From positions 1 through 64,000 of the forward strand of contig PDSD01000039.1 of the NCBI GenBank assembly GCA_002748325.1: 64,000 bases of DNA, read 5' to 3'. Below are positions 40,634 to 55,403 of this stretch, in pieces; positions within the stretch are counted from its first letter, which is position 1; every line of letters starts with the position of its first letter. The DNA comes from Arachnia propionica. Lineage in GTDB: Bacteria > Actinomycetota > Actinomycetes > Propionibacteriales > Propionibacteriaceae. A program made the position numbers and the translations under genes. The notes beneath the pieces were generated by a model. It was not told the DNA's origin. It did no database searches and saw nothing but the letters and a program-made list of their open reading frames with translations.

Positions 40634-43291
40634 GTGTCCACGCCACGGTTACTGCTGATTGACGGCCACTCGCTCGCTTACCGCGCCTTCTATGGTTTGC
40701 CGGTCGAGAACTTCGCTACCTCCGACGGGCAGGCGACGAACGCGGTGTACGGCTTCACATCCATGCTGATCAGCTTGCTGCGAGACGAGGAACCAACCCA
40801 CGTCGCGGTCGCTTTTGACGTGTCGCGAACGTCGTTTCGCACCGATTCCTATCCGGAATACAAGGCCAACCGCGCGGCTTCCCCGGCGGAGTTTCGCGGC
40901 CAGGTTCCGTTGATCAAGCAGGTGCTGGACGCGCTGCACATCGCCCACGGCGAACTGCCCGGATACGAGGCCGACGACATCATTGCCACGCTGGCCAGCA
41001 ACGCCGTTGCGGTCGGCTTCGAGGTGCTGGTCTGTACCGGCGACCGGGATGCGCTGCAGCTGGTCTGCGACGACGTGACCTTGCTTTACCCCAAACGAGG
41101 GGTCTCTGAGATGGTGCGGTTGACTCCTGCCGCAGTCGAAGAAAAGTACTTGGTCGTCCCGGATCGTTACCCGGAGTTGGCAGCCCTGGTGGGGGAGACC
41201 AGCGACAACCTGCCGGGCGTGCCGGGTGTCGGTCCGAAGACCGCGGCAAAGTGGCTCACCCAGTTCGATGGGCTGGACAATTTGATTGCCCGGGCCGAGC
41301 AGGTGCCTGGCAAGGCAGGGGAGTCCTTCCGAACACACCTGGCCGACGTGAGGCGAAATCGCAAGTTAAATCGGCTGGTGCGCGACCTGCAGCTGCCAGA
41401 CAGCCTCGCCGATACCGGCAGGCAGCCCTGGGACAAGGAAGCGGTATTCAAATTATTCGACAAGCTGGAGTTCCGGACGCTGCGCCGCCGACTTACCGAG
41501 TTGGGTGAGAGCCGAGCCGCCGAAACAGCGAACGTGCAGGTCACCGAAGTTACGCTGCCCAGCGGCGAGTTGGGTGAGTGGCTGGCCGCAGCACCACAGC
41601 CAGTTGGCCTCCAACTAGTCGGCAGCTGGGGCTCAGGCACCGGCGACGTGCACGGGGTGGCGTTGGCTGACGCAGCCGATCGTGCCACCTTCTTAGACAT
41701 CAGCTCGCTTGCCCCGGCCGATTCTCAGGCGCTAGCCGACTGGCTGGCCGATGACACCAGGCTGAAGGTCCTGCATGACGCCAAGGGCGCGATGTTGGCC
41801 TTCGGCGCTCGCGGCTGGGAGTTGCGTGGGGTGCAGTGTGACACGCTGCTGGCCGCCTACCTGGTGCGTCCCGGGCAGCGCTCCTACGACCTGACTGAAC
41901 TGGTCTTGCAGTATTTGGGCCTGGATCTGAGCGTTCCGACGGCAGCGGCGGCTGAGCAACTGCCACTAGATATTGCTGGCGATCACGGCCCGGAAGCCAT
42001 GCTGCAAGCAAGCACGGTTCGAAAGCTGGCGCTGGAACTCTTGCAGCAGTTGGAGCGCCTCGAACAGCTCAGCTTGTTGACGGACCTAGAGCTGCCGGTG
42101 CAGCGGGTGTTGGCCGCCGCTGAACGTGTCGGCATAGCGGTCGACACCGACCGGCTGGCCGAGCTTAGAGCCGAGTTCGATGCTGCGGTACAACAGGCAA
42201 GCAGCAGTGCATTTGAGGTGCTTGGCCATGAAGTGAACCTGTCGTCGCCAAAGCAGCTGCAGGCAGTGCTGTTCGACGAGCTGCAGATGCCGAAAACCCG
42301 GCGCACCAAATCGGGTTACACCACCGATGCCGAAGCGTTGGAGTGGCTGCACGGCACGACCGGGCACCCGTTCTTGGCGCATCTGCTGAGCCACCGAGAC
42401 GCGATCAAACTGCGACAGACGATAGATGGCCTGCTGGCAGCCGTTCAGCCGGACGGCCGAATCCACTCCACCTTCCTGCAACACGCTGCCGCGACTGGGA
42501 GGCTCAGTTCCGCAGACCCGAACCTGCAGAACATCCCGGTGCGCAGTGCTCAGGGGCGCCAGATCAGGTCGGCATTCGTCCCTGGCGACGGCTACTCCGC
42601 ACTATTGTCAGCCGACTATTCGCAGATCGAAATGCGGGTGATGGCCCACCTCAGTGCCGACGCCTACCTGTTGGACGCGTTCCAGTCGGGGCGTGACTTC
42701 CACGCCGAGATGGCGGCCCTGGTCTTTGGCGTAGCGTCGACGGAAGTTACCGCCGAGATGCGGGCCAAGATAAAGGCGATGAACTATGGCCTTGCCTACG
42801 GGCTCAGCGCCTACGGGCTATCGAATCAGCTGAAGATCAGCGTCACCGAGGCCCAGTACTTGCTGGATGAGTACTTCGCCCGGGTCGGGACGGTGCGCGA
42901 ATACCTGGACAGTCTTGTCGCCGACGCCCGCACCCGGGGCTACACCGCCACCATGTTGGGGCGCCGCCGGTATCTGCCCGAGTTGAATTCCAGCGACCGC
43001 CGTCGCCGGGAAATAGCGGAGCGGGCCGCGCTGAACTCGCCGATTCAAGGGTCTGCCGCCGACATTGTGAAGCTGGCCATGTTGAAGGTCGACCAAGAGC
43101 TGCACAACCAGGGATGCCGCAGCCGCGTGCTGCTGCAGGTTCATGACGAGCTGCTGCTTGAGATCGCGCCGGGGGAGGAAACTGCCGTAGCCGAACTGGT
43201 CAGGCACGGCATGGAGGATGCGTTGCCTCTCAAACTGCCGCTAACCGTAGCAATGGCAGTGGGCGACAGCTGGTTCGCTGCCGCCCACTAA
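40634..43291 (+). CDS. polA: DNA polymerase I
   Basis: 5' nuclease domain (LLLIDGHSLAYRAFYGLP), polymerase A motifs (LLSADYSQIEMRVMAHLS, MNYGLAYGLSAYGL, QVHDELLLE). Confidence 0.97.
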   Translation: MSTPRLLLIDGHSLAYRAFYGLPVENFATSDGQATNAVYGFTSMLISLLRDEEPTHVAVAFDVSRTSFRTDSYPEYKANRAASPAEFRGQVPLIKQVLDALHIAHGELPGYEADDIIATLASNAVAVGFEVLVCTGDRDALQLVCDDVTLLYPKRGVSEMVRLTPAAVEEKYLVVPDRYPELAALVGETSDNLPGVPGVGPKTAAKWLTQFDGLDNLIARAEQVPGKAGESFRTHLADVRRNRKLNRLVRDLQLPDSLADTGRQPWDKEAVFKLFDKLEFRTLRRRLTELGESRAAETANVQVTEVTLPSGELGEWLAAAPQPVGLQLVGSWGSGTGDVHGVALADAADRATFLDISSLAPADSQALADWLADDTRLKVLHDAKGAMLAFGARGWELRGVQCDTLLAAYLVRPGQRSYDLTELVLQYLGLDLSVPTAAAAEQLPLDIAGDHGPEAMLQASTVRKLALELLQQLERLEQLSLLTDLELPVQRVLAAAERVGIAVDTDRLAELRAEFDAAVQQASSSAFEVLGHEVNLSSPKQLQAVLFDELQMPKTRRTKSGYTTDAEALEWLHGTTGHPFLAHLLSHRDAIKLRQTIDGLLAAVQPDGRIHSTFLQHAAATGRLSSADPNLQNIPVRSAQGRQIRSAFVPGDGYSALLSADYSQIEMRVMAHLSADAYLLDAFQSGRDFHAEMAALVFGVASTEVTAEMRAKIKAMNYGLAYGLSAYGLSNQLKISVTEAQYLLDEYFARVGTVREYLDSLVADARTRGYTATMLGRRRYLPELNSSDRRRREIAERAALNSPIQGSAADIVKLAMLKVDQELHNQGCRSRVLLQVHDELLLEIAPGEETAVAELVRHGMEDALPLKLPLTVAMAVGDSWFAAAH

Positions 43292-43312
43292 TGCCGTAGT
43301 GATTGAGTTAGG

Positions 43313-44143
43313 TCACTCGGTTACTGGCTTGAAGTAGAAGAACACCCGGGACTTCCAAATCTCGCTGTCGCCTTCGAAATCGGTGCAAGTGATGGCGGTC
43401 AATAGCGGTTCACCCTCGAAGTCCACCATCACGTCCGAATCCGGATCGTAGTCAGTGACCGCGATCTTCTTCGCTTCCACGTACTCGTAGCAAGCCTTTT
43501 CGCCGTTCACACCGTAGACGTCGAGCCGGTCGCCTGGCTCGAGTTGTGATTCGCCATTAGTGAACATCTCGTTACCGAGCGCTTTGCCGGTGCGGTAGCT
43601 GTGAATCGAGAACACGGTCTTGCCCTTGTCGGAACCGGGGCGTGGACCCTGATTCCACCACGCAGCCGTGCGCGGCAAGTTCTTCGGCGGTGCTTCAATC
43701 GCGCCTTCATCGTTCACGCCGAGAGCCAATACCTCTTCGTCGGCGCCGAGCTTAGGGATAACGAACCGGGTTGGCACGAACCCTTCTGCATTGATCGGCT
43801 GGCAGCCTCCGTCGACCGGCGTCTCGGCTGCCTGGGTAGTGCTCGCGGGGGCGGCTGCAGTTGGCGTTGGCGAAGTAGCCACGGCGGGAGTTTTTGTGTC
43901 CTCGACGACAGGTGCCGTGGTGTTGTTGCCGCCAATGATCGCCCAGATCGCGGCGATAACTACGACAACAACTACGGCGATGCCGAGAAGGATCGGCAAT
44001 AGCCGAGACTGTTTACGCCTCGGTTCGGCGGGTTTGTCTGTCGGCGACGAAGCGGGAGGAACAGTCCCTCCGGCAGCGGCTTCAGCAGGATCTACTTCGG
44101 GGGCAGTGGGATCACTCTCGTGTCCTGGTAAATCTGTCACCAC
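43313..44143 (-). CDS. Class F-like sortase domain membrane protein
   Basis: TM anchor, FVIPKLG, TVFSIHSYRTG (His), LLTAITCTDFEG (Cys), SEIWKSRVFFYF (Arg). Confidence 0.72.
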   Translation of the reverse strand: MVTDLPGHESDPTAPEVDPAEAAAGGTVPPASSPTDKPAEPRRKQSRLLPILLGIAVVVVVVIAAIWAIIGGNNTTAPVVEDTKTPAVATSPTPTAAAPASTTQAAETPVDGGCQPINAEGFVPTRFVIPKLGADEEVLALGVNDEGAIEAPPKNLPRTAAWWNQGPRPGSDKGKTVFSIHSYRTGKALGNEMFTNGESQLEPGDRLDVYGVNGEKACYEYVEAKKIAVTDYDPDSDVMVDFEGEPLLTAITCTDFEGDSEIWKSRVFFYFKPVTE

Positions 44144-44364
44144 TACACTCTAGACGCTAATGGGATGCAACCCAAACCATCTATTCTTGCCGTGTCTTAT
44201 ATTTTCTTGGCGCTGTTTCGGGCCTCGAACTGAATTGACCGGTAGATGATGGCATCGGTACGCTTGTAGGGCACTGTGGCTGCCCTCCTTCGGACCGAGC
44301 AAGGTGGGCGCGTCGGCAGACAAAGTCGCAGCGCATCCAGCATTAACACCCGAAAGCCCACTAT

Positions 44365-45741
<1,377 letters not shown>

Positions 45742-45762
45742 TACCTGCCAACAAGCACAACG

Positions 45763-45796
45763 GTCGGGGTGGAACCACGGTTCCGCCCCGACTTTT
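45763..45796 (+). terminator. Rho-independent terminator downstream of rpsA
   Basis: GTCGGGGTGGAACC-ACG-GGTTCCGCCCCGAC stem (one G-U pair) followed by TTTT. Confidence 0.92.
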
Positions 45797-45856
45797 GTTG
45801 TTGGGGGCTCGCAGACCTACGATGCAGAAGAAATAACGGTAGAGGCGAGGTGCAGC

Positions 45857-46498
45857 GTGATCCGAGTTGGGCTCACCGGCGGCATAGCGGCCGGGAAATC
45901 CAATGTGGCCAACGAACTTGCTGCCCTTGGCGCAGTCGTGATTGATGCGGACGAGCTTGCCCGTCAGGCCGTGCAGCCCGGCACGCCTGGCCTGGCCGCC
46001 ATCGTTGCCAGATTCGGAACCGAGATGCTGTTGCCGAATGGCAGCCTTGATCGGGCCGCGCTAGCCGACTTGGTATTCGCCGACCAGGACGCGCTGGCCG
46101 ACCTCAATCGCATCGTGCATCCACTGGTGCGCTCGGCAGCCGAAAGGTGCGAGCTGGCTGCCCCGGCTGACTCAGTGATCGTTCACGACATACCGCTGCT
46201 CCTAGAGACTGGCCAGCAGCACAATTTCGACCTGGTGGTGGTAGTGGACGTGCCGGTAGCGGTCCAACTGGAACGGGTGCAGCGCCGCGACCAAGCTTCT
46301 GCAGCCGACGCCATGAGCCGGATCCAGGCCCAGGCCAGCAGGGCTGATCGGTTGGCCGTAGCCGATGCGGTGATTGACAGCTCTGGGAGTAAAGCTGCCA
46401 CCCGTTGTCAGGTCGGCGAACTGTGGCGCTGGCTGCACGCCCCCGACGGACTCGCCGTGCTCCGGCAGGCTAAGCCCTGGCGCGCGAGACACTGCTGA
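45857..46498 (+). CDS. coaE: Dephospho-CoA kinase
   Basis: IRVGLTGGIAAGKSNVANELAALGAVVIDADELARQAV. Confidence 0.95.
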   Translation: MIRVGLTGGIAAGKSNVANELAALGAVVIDADELARQAVQPGTPGLAAIVARFGTEMLLPNGSLDRAALADLVFADQDALADLNRIVHPLVRSAAERCELAAPADSVIVHDIPLLLETGQQHNFDLVVVVDVPVAVQLERVQRRDQASAADAMSRIQAQASRADRLAVADAVIDSSGSKAATRCQVGELWRWLHAPDGLAVLRQAKPWRARHC

Positions 46499-46508
46499 GC
46501 CGCGCAGC

Positions 46509-48569
46509 TTATTTGGTGGCCTCGATCAGTTGCCGCAGCTCCCGCTTCAAGTCGGCAATCTCGTCGCGCAGCCTGGCCGCCACCTCGAAGTTCAGCGCGG
46601 CCGCTGCCTGGCGCATCTCGACGCTCAGGTTTTCGATGAGTTCGCGCAGCTCGGTAACCGACTGGCTGGCTGGCGAGTCAGCACCCCGGCCGCCGTCGGG
46701 CGAGCTGCGCAGCAAGGTGGTGGTGTCGGCTTCCTCGGAGTTAATGACGTCATTCAGATCCGAGATCTTCTTTCGCAGCGGCTGCGGATCAATGCCGTGC
46801 TCGGTGTTGTAGGCGACCTGCTTGGCCCGGCGCCGGTTGGTCTCGTCCACTGCGGCCGCCATCGACGGGGTGATCGAATCGGCGTACATGTGCACCTGGC
46901 CGTCGACGTTGCGGGCCGCCCGCCCGATGGTTTGGATCAGCGACCGCTCCGAGCGCAGGAAGCCCTCCTTGTCGGCGTCCAGGATCGCGACCAGCGACAC
47001 CTCTGGCAGGTCCAGGCCCTCCCGCAGCAGGTTGATGCCCACCAACACGTCGTATTCGCCCAGCCGCAGCTCGCGCAGCAGCTCGATTCGGCGCAGCGTG
47101 TCCACCTCCGAATGCAGGTAGCGGGTGCGCACCCCGGACTCCAGCAGGTAGTCGGTCAGGTTCTCCGCCATCTTCTTGGTCAGGGTGGTCACCAACACCC
47201 GCTCGCCCCGCTCCGCGCGCAGCGAGATTTCGTGGCGCAGGTCGTCGATCTGCCCCTTGGTCGGCTTCAGGATGATCTCCGGGTCAACCAGGCCGGTGGG
47301 GCGAATGATCTGCTCGACCACGCCGTTCGCCCGCTCCAGTTCGTACGGCCCAGGCGTGGCAGACAGGTAGACGGTCTGGCCGACGCGCTCGGTGAACTCG
47401 TCAAAGCGCAGTGGCCGATTGTCCAGGGCGCTGGGCAGCCGAAAACCGTGCTCCACCAGGGTGCGTTTGCGGGAGGCGTCGCCCTCGTACATGCCGCCGA
47501 TCTGTGGGATCGACACGTGGGACTCGTCGACGACCAGCAGGAAGTCCTCCGGGAAGTAGTCCAGCAGGCAGCTGGGGGCGCTGCCGGGGGCGCGGCCGTC
47601 GATGTGCCGCGAATAGTTCTCGATGCCGGAGCAGCTGCCAATCTGTTGCATCATCTCCAGGTCGTAGCTGGTGCGCTGCCGCAGCCGCTGTGCCTCCAGC
47701 AGCTTGTTGGCCGATTCCAGCTCGGCCAGCCGCTCGTCCAGTTCGGCCGTGATGTCGCGGATCGCGCGCTGCATTCGCTCGGTGCCAGCCGAATAGTGCG
47801 TGGCCGGGAAGATGTAGATTTCACTCTCCTCCCGCAATACCTCACCGGTGACCGGCTGCATCGTGTAGATCTGCTCGATCTCGTCGCCGAAGAACTCGAC
47901 GCGGATCGCGTTGAGCTCGTACATCGGGAACACCTCCAGGGTGTCGCCGCGCACCCGGAAGGTACCCCTGGTGCCCGCCAGATCGTTGCGGACGTATTGG
48001 ATATCGACCAGGCGGCGCAGCAGCTGGTCGCGGTCGTGCTCCTCGCCGACACGCAGGGTGAGCCGCCGCTGCAAGTACTCCTCGGGGGTGCCCAGGCCGT
48101 AGATAGCGGAAACCGTGGCTACCACGATGCAGTCGCGGCGGGTGAGCAGCGAACTGGTGGCGGAGTGCCGCAGCCGCTCGACCTCCTCGTTCAGCGAGGA
48201 GTCCTTCTCGATGTAGGTATCGGTCTGCGGGATGTAGGCCTCTGGCTGGTAGTAGTCGTAGTACGAGACGAAGTACTCCACCGCGTTGTGCGGAAACAGT
48301 TCGCGTAACTCGTTGGCGAACTGGGCCGCCAGGGTCTTGTTGGGCTGCATCACCAGAATCGGCCGCTGCACCCGCTCCGCCAGCCACGCCACCGTCGCGG
48401 TCTTACCGGTGCCGGTCGCGCCCAGCAGCACCACGTGCTCTTCGCCCGCAGCCAACCGGCGTTCCAGCTCTTCGATTGCCTGCGGCTGGTCGCCAGCGGG
48501 TTGGAAGGCCGACACGACCTGGAACGGGGCTACCGTTCGCTGGAGCTCTGCAAGGGGACGCATGTTCAC
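46509..48569 (-). CDS. uvrB: Excinuclease ABC subunit B
   Basis: [69 protein letters not shown]. Confidence 0.97.
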   Translation of the reverse strand: MNMRPLAELQRTVAPFQVVSAFQPAGDQPQAIEELERRLAAGEEHVVLLGATGTGKTATVAWLAERVQRPILVMQPNKTLAAQFANELRELFPHNAVEYFVSYYDYYQPEAYIPQTDTYIEKDSSLNEEVERLRHSATSSLLTRRDCIVVATVSAIYGLGTPEEYLQRRLTLRVGEEHDRDQLLRRLVDIQYVRNDLAGTRGTFRVRGDTLEVFPMYELNAIRVEFFGDEIEQIYTMQPVTGEVLREESEIYIFPATHYSAGTERMQRAIRDITAELDERLAELESANKLLEAQRLRQRTSYDLEMMQQIGSCSGIENYSRHIDGRAPGSAPSCLLDYFPEDFLLVVDESHVSIPQIGGMYEGDASRKRTLVEHGFRLPSALDNRPLRFDEFTERVGQTVYLSATPGPYELERANGVVEQIIRPTGLVDPEIILKPTKGQIDDLRHEISLRAERGERVLVTTLTKKMAENLTDYLLESGVRTRYLHSEVDTLRRIELLRELRLGEYDVLVGINLLREGLDLPEVSLVAILDADKEGFLRSERSLIQTIGRAARNVDGQVHMYADSITPSMAAAVDETNRRRAKQVAYNTEHGIDPQPLRKKISDLNDVINSEEADTTTLLRSSPDGGRGADSPASQSVTELRELIENLSVEMRQAAAALNFEVAARLRDEIADLKRELRQLIEATK

Positions 48570-48629
48570 ACTCTAGGAGGTAGCACCGACAAGTCGATAC
48601 TCAGCCGCCTGCCAGGGGCGTGGCGTCGG

Positions 48630-49322
48630 CTAGGGCGTCGTCTCCACTGTCACCTTGTTGCTTTGGCTGCCTCGGGCCAGCCAAAGCAACAGATCGGCGG
48701 ACGGCCCGCGCAGCACGCGCCGCTGCGCACCTGGCGCGGCTTGGTAGTTGTACCCCTCGTCAGCTATTAGCGTCGTCGTCGGATCGGGCAACCGCCGACA
48801 CTCTTGGGCCAGTAGCAAGTCGGCGAGATCTTGCTCCAGCTGCAGCCCGGTGGCCGCGGGATTGATATCGAAGGTGTGCAGCACGATCTCTCGCAGCCGC
48901 AGCAGCGGCAGCTCCTCGGCTGGCACCACCCAGTCGGGGCTAAGCAGCACTACCTGGTCTGGCACCAGCTCGTCCGTGAAGCGGTGCTGCAGCAGGCCAG
49001 CTGATTCGTCGAGCGCTACCTGCAGCTCAAGGCCGGCTGCCAACGCGCCGAGCTCAATCTCGAGTTGTCGGGTGCGCTTTGATGGGTAGAGCAACACCTC
49101 TATGCCGCGATCCAGGCCCTCGTAGGCGCGCAGCATCGCCTGCGCGTTGGCGATCAGGTGGGCCGCCACGTGCGAACGGGTCCACTGGGGCAACCGCGAC
49201 GGCTCCGCCCAGTCGTGTTCGTCGAAACCGATGGTAAGGCCAAGCAATGTGTGCGTGTGTTCCGCCACAGCCTTGATCACCCGATCCCGATCGGACCCGG
49301 AAATCGCTGGCTTCGTCGGCAT
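48630..49322 (-). CDS. Mycothiol-dependent maleylpyruvate isomerase-like (MDMPI/DinB superfamily) protein
   Basis: [26 protein letters not shown] and [11 protein letters not shown] metal-ligand pattern. Confidence 0.78.
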   Translation of the reverse strand: MPTKPAISGSDRDRVIKAVAEHTHTLLGLTIGFDEHDWAEPSRLPQWTRSHVAAHLIANAQAMLRAYEGLDRGIEVLLYPSKRTRQLEIELGALAAGLELQVALDESAGLLQHRFTDELVPDQVVLLSPDWVVPAEELPLLRLREIVLHTFDINPAATGLQLEQDLADLLLAQECRRLPDPTTTLIADEGYNYQAAPGAQRRVLRGPSADLLLWLARGSQSNKVTVETTP

Positions 49323-49397
49323 GCCACTAACCCTAACAACAAACCGGTGGTTGCGAAGTTCGTTTCGTCACAGCCGCCCAGTAACATGTGCCGGGTG

Positions 49398-52262
<2,865 letters not shown>

Positions 52263-52842
52263 CAGCCGGGTGGCGATGAACACGACCAGCGCAAGGCCGA
52301 GCCACAAGAAGGCCGGGTGAATCACGTCGCGGTAGCCGTTGACGACGATCGGGATCTCGCCTTCCCGATAGGCCACCACGCCGTCATTGTTGGGCTGGCA
52401 CGTCACCCGCAGCTGCATCGGTTCAGCCACTTCGAAGCGCGAGCCGATGACCGGGGTCTGGCCGTCGAAAGCGAACGGGCGTTGCGGCAGCACCTCGCCA
52501 TCGAGGGTGACTACCTCGCAGTCCGGGGCCTGGTCGCTGAAGTCGGTTAGCACGTAGCCGCCAGCCAGATCGATCGTCACCGATGCGCTGGCGCCCGGAA
52601 TGTACTGCTGCACCTTGAACCCGGGATGCATCATTTCGTTGACCGAGCCCAGGAAGGAGGCTAGGCCAGGCAGCGCCAACACCACCACCAGGGCCATTCC
52701 GATGGTCTCGATAATCCTGGAGGCACGAGTGGAACTGTGGTACCTCATGTCCCAAGTTTAGGCGATTGCTTGCTCGGGCCAGGGCGAGAATGTGACCTCG
52801 CCGATGCTGCGCGGTTGCGAAGCCGGGCCTATGATCTCAGGC

Positions 52843-54771
52843 ATGGCCGATCCGTCCAGCTACCGACCGAAGTGGATCCCCGCCGATCCCGGGGTCTACC
52901 GCTTCTTCGACGCGTTCGGCAACGTGCTCTACGTGGGCAAGGCCAAGAACCTGCGCTCGCGGCTGAACTCCTACTTCGCCGATCCGGATTCGCTGCACTT
53001 TCGTACCCAGACGATGGTGCGCACCGCGGCCCGGGTCGACTGGACCGTCGTCGCCAACGAGTTGGAGGCGCTGCAGCTGGAGTACACCTGGATCCAGCAG
53101 TTCGATCCCCGGTTCAACGTCAAATACCGCGACGACAAGTCCTACCCGTGGCTGGCAGTCACCTGGTCCGACGAGGTGCCCCGGGTCTACGTCGGCCGGG
53201 GCGCTAAACGCAAGGGCAGCCGCTACTTCGGCCCGTACGGGCAGGCCTGGGCGATCCGCGACACTCTCGACCTGCTGCTGCGAGTGTTCCCGATGCGCTC
53301 CTGCACCGACGGGGTGTTCAAGTCCGCGCAGCGCTCCGGGCGGCCGTGCCTGTTGGGCGACATTGGCAAGTGCGCCGCCCCCTGCGTCGGCCGGGTGAGC
53401 GCCGAGGAACACCGGCAGATCGTGGCTGACTTCTGCTCGTTCCTGGCGGGCAACCATGGCCGGGTGCTGAGCGATGTTGAGCACGACATGCTGGCCGCCT
53501 CGGCCAACCTGGAGTTTGAACGGGCGGCGGTGTTGCGCGATTCGCTGGACGCGCTGCGGCGCGTGGTGGAGCGGCAGGCGGTAGTGCTGGCCGAGGACAC
53601 CAACGCCGACATCGTGGGCGTCGCGGACGACGGGATGCAGGTGGCGGTGCAGATCTTCCACCTGCGCGGCGGCCGAATCCTGGGGGAGCGCGGCTGGGTG
53701 GCCGACCGCCCCGACGACCGCAGCCTAGGCGAGCTGCTGGAGAGCTTCCTGCTGCAGACCTATCATCATGGCGGGGTAGCGGTGCCGCCGCTGCTGCTCA
53801 CTCCCGTCGATCTCGATGCTGCGCTGGCCGAGGCACTAAGCGAGGTGCGCGGCGGCCGGGTCAAGGTACGGGTGCCGCTGCGCGGCAAGAAGCGGCAGTT
53901 GCTGGAGACGGTGACGCAGAACGCGCAGCAGACGCTGGAGCGGCACCAGTTGCGGCGGGCCACTGATCTGGCGGTGCGCAACGCGGCGCTCGACGAGTTG
54001 GCGGTGACGCTGGGGCTGCCCGCGGCCCCGCTGCGCATTGAGTGCTACGACATTTCCCACACCCAGGGCCAGGAGGTCGTGGGTTCGATGGTGGTGTTCG
54101 AGGACGCGCTGGCCAAGAAGTCGGACTATCGGCGGTTCATCATCAAGAGCTTCGAGGGCTCCAACGACGTGGCGGCCATGGTCGAGGTGTTGCGTCGGCG
54201 GCTGGGACGGCTGCTGGACGAGCGGGGCGACGGCGAGGCCGGGCCGCTGCTGGTCGATCCCACCACGGGCGCACCTCGCCGATTCGCCTACGCGCCAGCG
54301 CTGATCGTGGTGGACGGCGGCCAGCCGCAGGTTAACGCCGCCGCGCAGGTGCTGATCGAACTGGGACTGGCCGAGGAGATCGCGTTATGCGGGCTGGCCA
54401 AGCGCATGGAGGAAATCTGGCTGCCGGGCCAGGAGTACCCGCTGGTGCTGTCGCGCTCCGCCGAGGCGCTGTACCTGCTGCAGCGGCTACGCGACGAGGC
54501 GCACCGATTCGCCATCAGCCACCACAGATCGCGGCGCGGCAAGGCGGCGCTAGCCTCGGTGCTCGACGACGTACCGGGGATGGGGGAACTGCGGCGCAAG
54601 GCCCTGCTGACCTACTTCGGTAGCCTCAAGAAGCTGCGTGCGGCCTCGGTGGCCGAGATCGCTGAGGTTCCGGGCTTCGGGCCCCAGTTGGCAACCGCGG
54701 TCCATGCGGCAGTCAGCGAGTCCGCTGGGGAGGCGATCAATCTGACCACCGGCGAGGTGCTAAGCTCTTGA
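52843..54771 (+). CDS. uvrC: Excinuclease ABC subunit C
   Basis: [58 protein letters not shown]-terminal HhH. Confidence 0.97.
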   Translation: MADPSSYRPKWIPADPGVYRFFDAFGNVLYVGKAKNLRSRLNSYFADPDSLHFRTQTMVRTAARVDWTVVANELEALQLEYTWIQQFDPRFNVKYRDDKSYPWLAVTWSDEVPRVYVGRGAKRKGSRYFGPYGQAWAIRDTLDLLLRVFPMRSCTDGVFKSAQRSGRPCLLGDIGKCAAPCVGRVSAEEHRQIVADFCSFLAGNHGRVLSDVEHDMLAASANLEFERAAVLRDSLDALRRVVERQAVVLAEDTNADIVGVADDGMQVAVQIFHLRGGRILGERGWVADRPDDRSLGELLESFLLQTYHHGGVAVPPLLLTPVDLDAALAEALSEVRGGRVKVRVPLRGKKRQLLETVTQNAQQTLERHQLRRATDLAVRNAALDELAVTLGLPAAPLRIECYDISHTQGQEVVGSMVVFEDALAKKSDYRRFIIKSFEGSNDVAAMVEVLRRRLGRLLDERGDGEAGPLLVDPTTGAPRRFAYAPALIVVDGGQPQVNAAAQVLIELGLAEEIALCGLAKRMEEIWLPGQEYPLVLSRSAEALYLLQRLRDEAHRFAISHHRSRRGKAALASVLDDVPGMGELRRKALLTYFGSLKKLRAASVAEIAEVPGFGPQLATAVHAAVSESAGEAINLTTGEVLSS

Positions 54772-54786
54772 ACGCTGTTCAAGAGC
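54764..54786. promoter_or_regulatory. Perfect palindrome upstream of bioY, candidate BioQ-like operator
   Basis: GCTCTTGAAC-GCT-GTTCAAGAGC: 10-bp arms, 3-nt centre, containing TGAAC-N3-GTTCA. Confidence 0.55.
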
Positions 54787-54821
54787 CGGGGTCTGCCCGG
54801 CGCGCCGGAAAGGACCCAGCT

Positions 54822-55403
54822 GTGTCTGAAATCGCTGCCAAGCCACGCGGCCTCGAAGCTGCCGATCTCGCCTACGTTGCCGTGTTTGCGGCCCTGCTGG
54901 CGGCGCTGTCACCGCTAGCGCCAATCCCGCTTGGCCCGGTTCCGGTCTCGCTGCAAACCCTGATCATCGCCATCACCGGGCTGTGCCTCGGCCCGCTACG
55001 GGCGTTCCTGGCGGTCGGGCTCTACGTTGTGCTCGGCGCGGCCGGGTTGCCGGTCTTTGCCAACGGCGCCGCCGGGCTAGCCCCCATCCTGGGCCCCACC
55101 GGCGGCTACATCCTGTCCTTCCCGCTCGCTGCGCTAGTCACTGGGTTTGTCGCGCGCTGGGCGCTGCGTAACGGGCTAACCAAGTACACCGGGCTGTGGT
55201 TTTTCGGCGGTCTGCTCGTATCGCGTTACCTAGTCATCTTTCCGTTGGGCGTCGCTGGATTGATGCGCGCGCTGGGGATGTCGCTGGGCGAGGCAGTAGC
55301 AATTGACGCCGCCTTCTGGTTGATCGACCTGGCCAAGTCGGTCGTGGCGACGCTGCTGGCACTTGCGGTGCACCGGGCATTCCCTAGACTGATGCGACGA
55401 TGA
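54822..55403 (+). CDS. bioY: Biotin transporter substrate-binding component BioY
   Basis: BioY pattern PLGPVPVSLQTLIIAITGLCLGP...YVVLGAAGLPVFANG..GPTGGYILSFPLAA; next to ECF ATPase and T component. Confidence 0.93.
   Translation: MSEIAAKPRGLEAADLAYVAVFAALLAALSPLAPIPLGPVPVSLQTLIIAITGLCLGPLRAFLAVGLYVVLGAAGLPVFANGAAGLAPILGPTGGYILSFPLAALVTGFVARWALRNGLTKYTGLWFFGGLLVSRYLVIFPLGVAGLMRALGMSLGEAVAIDAAFWLIDLAKSVVATLLALAVHRAFPRLMRR

Noticed and set aside
46374-48308. 644-aa plus-strand ORF antisense to uvrB
   Set aside because: Lies entirely over strongly supported uvrB; composition (VLLDQ/HLDAQV repeats) is typical of the antisense frame of a GC-rich gene, with no recognisable domain.
49323-49397. LexA box upstream of uvrA
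   Set aside because: Only a weak CGAAGTTCG-like dyad is visible; no convincing SOS consensus.
54764-54786. Palindrome as an SOS (LexA) box for uvrC or as an intrinsic terminator
   Set aside because: Centre is 3 nt rather than the 4 nt of GAAC-N4-GTTC, it lies downstream of uvrC, and there is no T-tract.
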